9,113 bases of DNA, taken from assembly GCA_017466495.1 (NCBI GenBank), contig JAFTUB010000024.1, positions 1 to 9,113 of the forward strand, written 5' to 3'. A model generated the notes under the pieces. It was not told the origin of the DNA. It worked only from the letters and a program-made list of their open reading frames with translations, and made no database searches. Positions 6,678-9,113 of the stretch are shown piece by piece (within the stretch, counting starts at the first letter, position 1; each line of letters starts with the position of its first letter). This DNA comes from Clostridia bacterium (GTDB taxonomy: Bacteria; Bacillota; Clostridia; Oscillospirales; CAG-272). Position numbers and translations under genes: made by a program.

Positions 6678-6719
6678 GAGGGGGAAGGGAGCCTTTTTCA
6701 AAAGGCTTCCTTCCCCCTC
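6678..6719 (-). terminator. Strong intrinsic terminator downstream of nifJ
   Basis: A long stem pairs GAGGGGGAAGG (6678-6688) with CCTTCCCCCTC (6709-6719) and continues through one G-U and one A-T pair into GCCTTTT/AAAAGGC (6691-6697 with 6700-6706), about 20 bp in all with a tight loop. It starts 24 bases after the nifJ stop. The minus strand then reads TTGATTTTG, a moderate T-run. The region 6568-6652 beyond it shows no gene. Confidence 0.8.
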
Positions 6720-6743
6720 TCGGGTTTCGCTTAAATCAGCAAA

Positions 6744-9113
6744 TTATTCGTAGAGCTTGCCCATCTTGCAGAGACGCTCGTACTTGGCCTTTGCATTCTT
6801 CTCGGCCTCGGCGAAGAGAACTTCTGCACGATCCGGGAACTGCTGCATCAGACGGCTGTAACGGTTCTCCGACTTGATGAAGTCGATGTAGCTTGCGGTG
6901 GGCTCCTTGGAGTCAATGGTCAGGGGGTTCTTGCCCTCTGCCTTGGCTGCAGGATTGTAACGGAACATCTGCCAGTAGCCTGCCTCAACGGCACGCTTCA
7001 TCTCGAGCTGGCAGTTCTGCATGGTGCCCTTGATACCGTGCATCTCGCAGGGTGCGTAGCCGATGATGATGGAAGGTCCGGGATATGCCTCTGCCTCGGT
7101 CAGAGCCTTGAGCAGCTGGTTCATATCTGCGCCCATTGCAACCTGTGCCACGTAAACGTAGCCGTAGGACATGGCGATCTCAGCCAGGTTCTTCTTGCCG
7201 ATGGCCTTACCGGCAGCAGCAAACTGTGCCACCTGACCGATGTTGGAAGCCTTGGAGGCCTGTCCGCCGGTGTTGGAGTAAACCTCAGTGTCGAAGACCA
7301 TGATGTTTACATCCTCGCCGGATGCGATGACGTGGTCCAGACCGCCGAAGCCGATGTCATATGCCCAGCCGTCGCCGCCGAAGATCCAGGTAGACTTCTT
7401 GCCCAGGTAATCCTTCTCAGCCAGGATAGCGGGAGCGGTGGGGCAGCCCTCGGCTGCAGCCTTCTCCAGCTCGGCGATCAGGGCCTTGGTGGGCTCAACG
7501 TTAGCCTTGGAGCTGTCCTTGGTATCCAGGTAAGCCTGAGCGGCTGCCTTGAAGGCGTCGGAAGCCTTCTCGGAAGCCATCATCTCTTCAACCTTGCGGA
7601 TCAGCTTCTCGCGGATGGTCTTCTGACCCAGGTGGATACCGAGACCGTGCTCAGCGTTGTCCTCGAAGAGGGAGTTCGCCCATGCGGGACCGCGGCCGGA
7701 TTCCTTGTTTACGGTGTAGGGAGTAGCAGGTGCCGAGCCGCCCCAGATGGAGGAACAGCCGGTAGCGTTGGAGATGTACATGGTCTCACCGAAGAGCTGG
7801 GTGATCAGGCGAGCGTAGGAGGTCTCAGCACAACCTGCGCAGGAGCCCGAGAACTCAAGCAGGGGCTGCTTGAACTGGGAGCCCCTAACGGTGGTGTTGA
7901 TGAGCTCGGGCTTCTCGGAGACGTTGGCAACAGCGTAGTCCCAAGGCGCCTGCTGGTCAGCCTGCGTGGGAGCGAGAACCATCTCAAGAGCCTTCTTGTC
8001 AGTGCCGTCCTTGATCGCCTTAGCGGTAACAGGGCAAGCCTTGACGCAGAGAGTACAACCCATACAGTCAGCGGGAGAGATTGCCATGGTGAACTTGTAG
8101 TTGGTCTTGATCACGGGCTTAGCGGTAAACTTGGTTGCGGCAGGAGCTGCAGCAGCCTCGTCCTCGGTCATAGCGAAGGGGCGGATAGCCGCGTGAGGAC
8201 ATACAAATGCGCACTGGTTACACTGGATGCAGTTTTCAGCATGCCAGGTAGGAACGTAAACAGCAACGCCGCGCTTCTCGGAAGCGGTAGAGCCCTGGGG
8301 GAAGGTACCGTCAACGTACTCGTTGAAGGCAGATACAGGCAGGCTGTCACCGGCCATTGCGTTCACAGGAGCAACAACCTTGTTGACGAACTCCTGGAGG
8401 TCTGCGCGCTTGCTCTCGAAAGCAGCCTTGGGTGCATCGGGTGCGCAGTTCTTCCAAGCCTCGGGAACATTGATCTCCACGTAGGCATCAGCATCTGCAT
8501 CAATTGCAGCGTAGTTGAGGTCAACGATTGTCTGGCCCGTCTTGATGTAGGACTTGTAAGCAGCCTTCTTCATGTACTCGATTGCCTCGTCCTTGGGCAG
8601 GATGTTGGCCAGAGAGAAGAATGCGGACTGGAGAACGGTGTTCTTAACCTTTGCGTTACCGATCTGCTTGGTGGCGATGGTGGTAGCGTCGATGGTGTAG
8701 AACTTGATGTCATTCGCTGCGATGTAAGCCTTTACCTTTGCGGGCAGGTTGGCATCCAGCTCCTCAGCGGACCATGCGCAGTCAAGCAGGAAGGTACCGC
8801 CGGGCTTGATGTCGCTGACCATGTCGTACTTCTTGAGGTAAGAAGAGTTGTGGCAGGCAACGAAGTTCGCCTTGTTGATGTAGTAGGGGCTCTTGATGGG
8901 GCTGTCGCCGCAGCGCAGGTGGGAAATGGTGATACCCGAGGTCTACTTGGAGTCGTCCTGGAAGTAAGCCTGGATATACTTATCGGTGTGGTCACCGATG
9001 ATCTTGATGGAGTTCTTGTTTGCACCGACGGTACCGTCGCCGCCCAGACCCCAGAACTTGCAGGCGATGGTGCCGGGAGCTGCGGTGTCGGGAGCGGGCT
9101 TCTCCTCGAGGGA
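6744..9113 (-). CDS. nifJ: Pyruvate:ferredoxin (flavodoxin) oxidoreductase, C-terminal two thirds, interrupted by an in-frame TAG
   Basis: Cytoplasmic TPP- and iron-sulfur enzyme that converts pyruvate plus CoA to acetyl-CoA and CO2 while reducing ferredoxin. The window holds 789 codons; full PFOR is about 1,170-1,190, and the 5' end lies past 9113. In order: the gamma-type domain (WGLGGDGTVGANKNSIK near 9053-9003, HLRCGDSPIKSPYY), an EKR motif near 8279-8271, a two-cluster ferredoxin domain (CIQCNQCAFVCP at 8231-8196 and CMGCTLCVKACP near 8066-8031), then the TPP domain with CAGC, TGCSSIWGG, GGDGWAYDIGFGG and YSNTGGQ. A late YAPCEMHG supplies the expected fourth Cys for the proximal cluster. 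The frame is open on both sides of codon TAG at 8945-8943, between DDSK and TSGITISHL, where other PFORs carry a sense codon. Codon use is strongly biased, as in highly expressed genes. A point nonsense mutation, sequence error or recoding would each fit. Confidence 0.95.
8943..8945 (-). other. In-frame amber (TAG) codon inside nifJ
   Basis: Plus-strand CTA is TAG in the nifJ frame. The codons before (GAC GAC TCC AAG) and after (ACC TCG GGT ATC) continue an unbroken PFOR sequence, so there is no frameshift. A single change from AAG (Lys) or CAG (Gln) would create it. If it acts as a stop, the product loses the iron-sulfur and TPP domains. Translation restart at the next in-frame ATG (8822) seems unlikely because no ribosome binding site is apparent there. 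Confidence 0.9.

Noticed and set aside
6425..6877. Plus-strand open frame of 150 codons crossing the lipoprotein start and the nifJ end
   Set aside because: It overlaps two supported minus-strand genes, runs through both terminator hairpins and has no family features.
6744..8822. Separate 692-residue gene starting at ATG 8822
   Set aside because: Conserved PFOR sequence continues in frame upstream to the window edge. The start falls within the gamma-type domain with no apparent ribosome binding site.
8943..8945. Pyrrolysine insertion as the explanation of the nifJ TAG
   Set aside because: PFOR is not a known pyrrolysine protein, the usual residue here is far from the catalytic cofactors as far as I can judge, and no pyl genes are in the window. 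I keep it only as something to exclude.

Overview
The window looks like chromosomal core DNA from an anaerobic, GC-rich Clostridia member, probably a gut Oscillospiraceae/Ruminococcaceae-type organism. The basis is a T-box leader in front of valS, an ECF-type vitamin S component, a pyruvate:ferredoxin oxidoreductase, GC-rich codon use and Gram-positive-style GGAGG ribosome binding sites. The taxon is inferred from gene content and style, not from a database match.

Layout. The left edge (1-110) is the 3' part of a tRNA-Val-responsive T-box leader with its terminator, followed by valS (151-2787, +). A membrane-anchored DUF4349-type lipoprotein gene follows (2898-3878, +). A perfect hairpin terminator (3893-3927) separates these from a convergent minus-strand block. 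In transcription order that block is ppa (inorganic pyrophosphatase, 6014-5481), a divergent coaX (type III pantothenate kinase-like, 5448-4666) and an ECF S component best read as PanT (4517-3933). A well-formed sigma-A promoter precedes ppa, with its -35 box in the loop of a terminator-like hairpin. Upstream of it is a small lipoprotein gene (6513-6112, -) with its own extended -10 promoter. Two adjacent strong hairpins (6653-6719) separate this from the 3' two thirds of nifJ/PFOR (9113-6744, -), which runs off the right edge.

How the genes fit together. ppa, coaX and panT make a plausible coenzyme A supply unit: pantothenate uptake, pantothenate phosphorylation, and removal of the pyrophosphate released later in CoA synthesis. 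PFOR is a major CoA consumer (pyruvate to acetyl-CoA), but it is a separate transcription unit.

The most notable points are: (1) an in-frame TAG codon (complement 8943-8945) inside an otherwise intact nifJ; (2) a CoaX homologue with replacements in several ASKHA-fold kinase motifs, next to a pantothenate transporter-like gene; (3) a hairpin-rich intercistronic leader before panT with mutually exclusive pairings; (4) the overlapping terminator/promoter before ppa. I found no convincing novel defence system, mobile element, CRISPR array or RNA gene.
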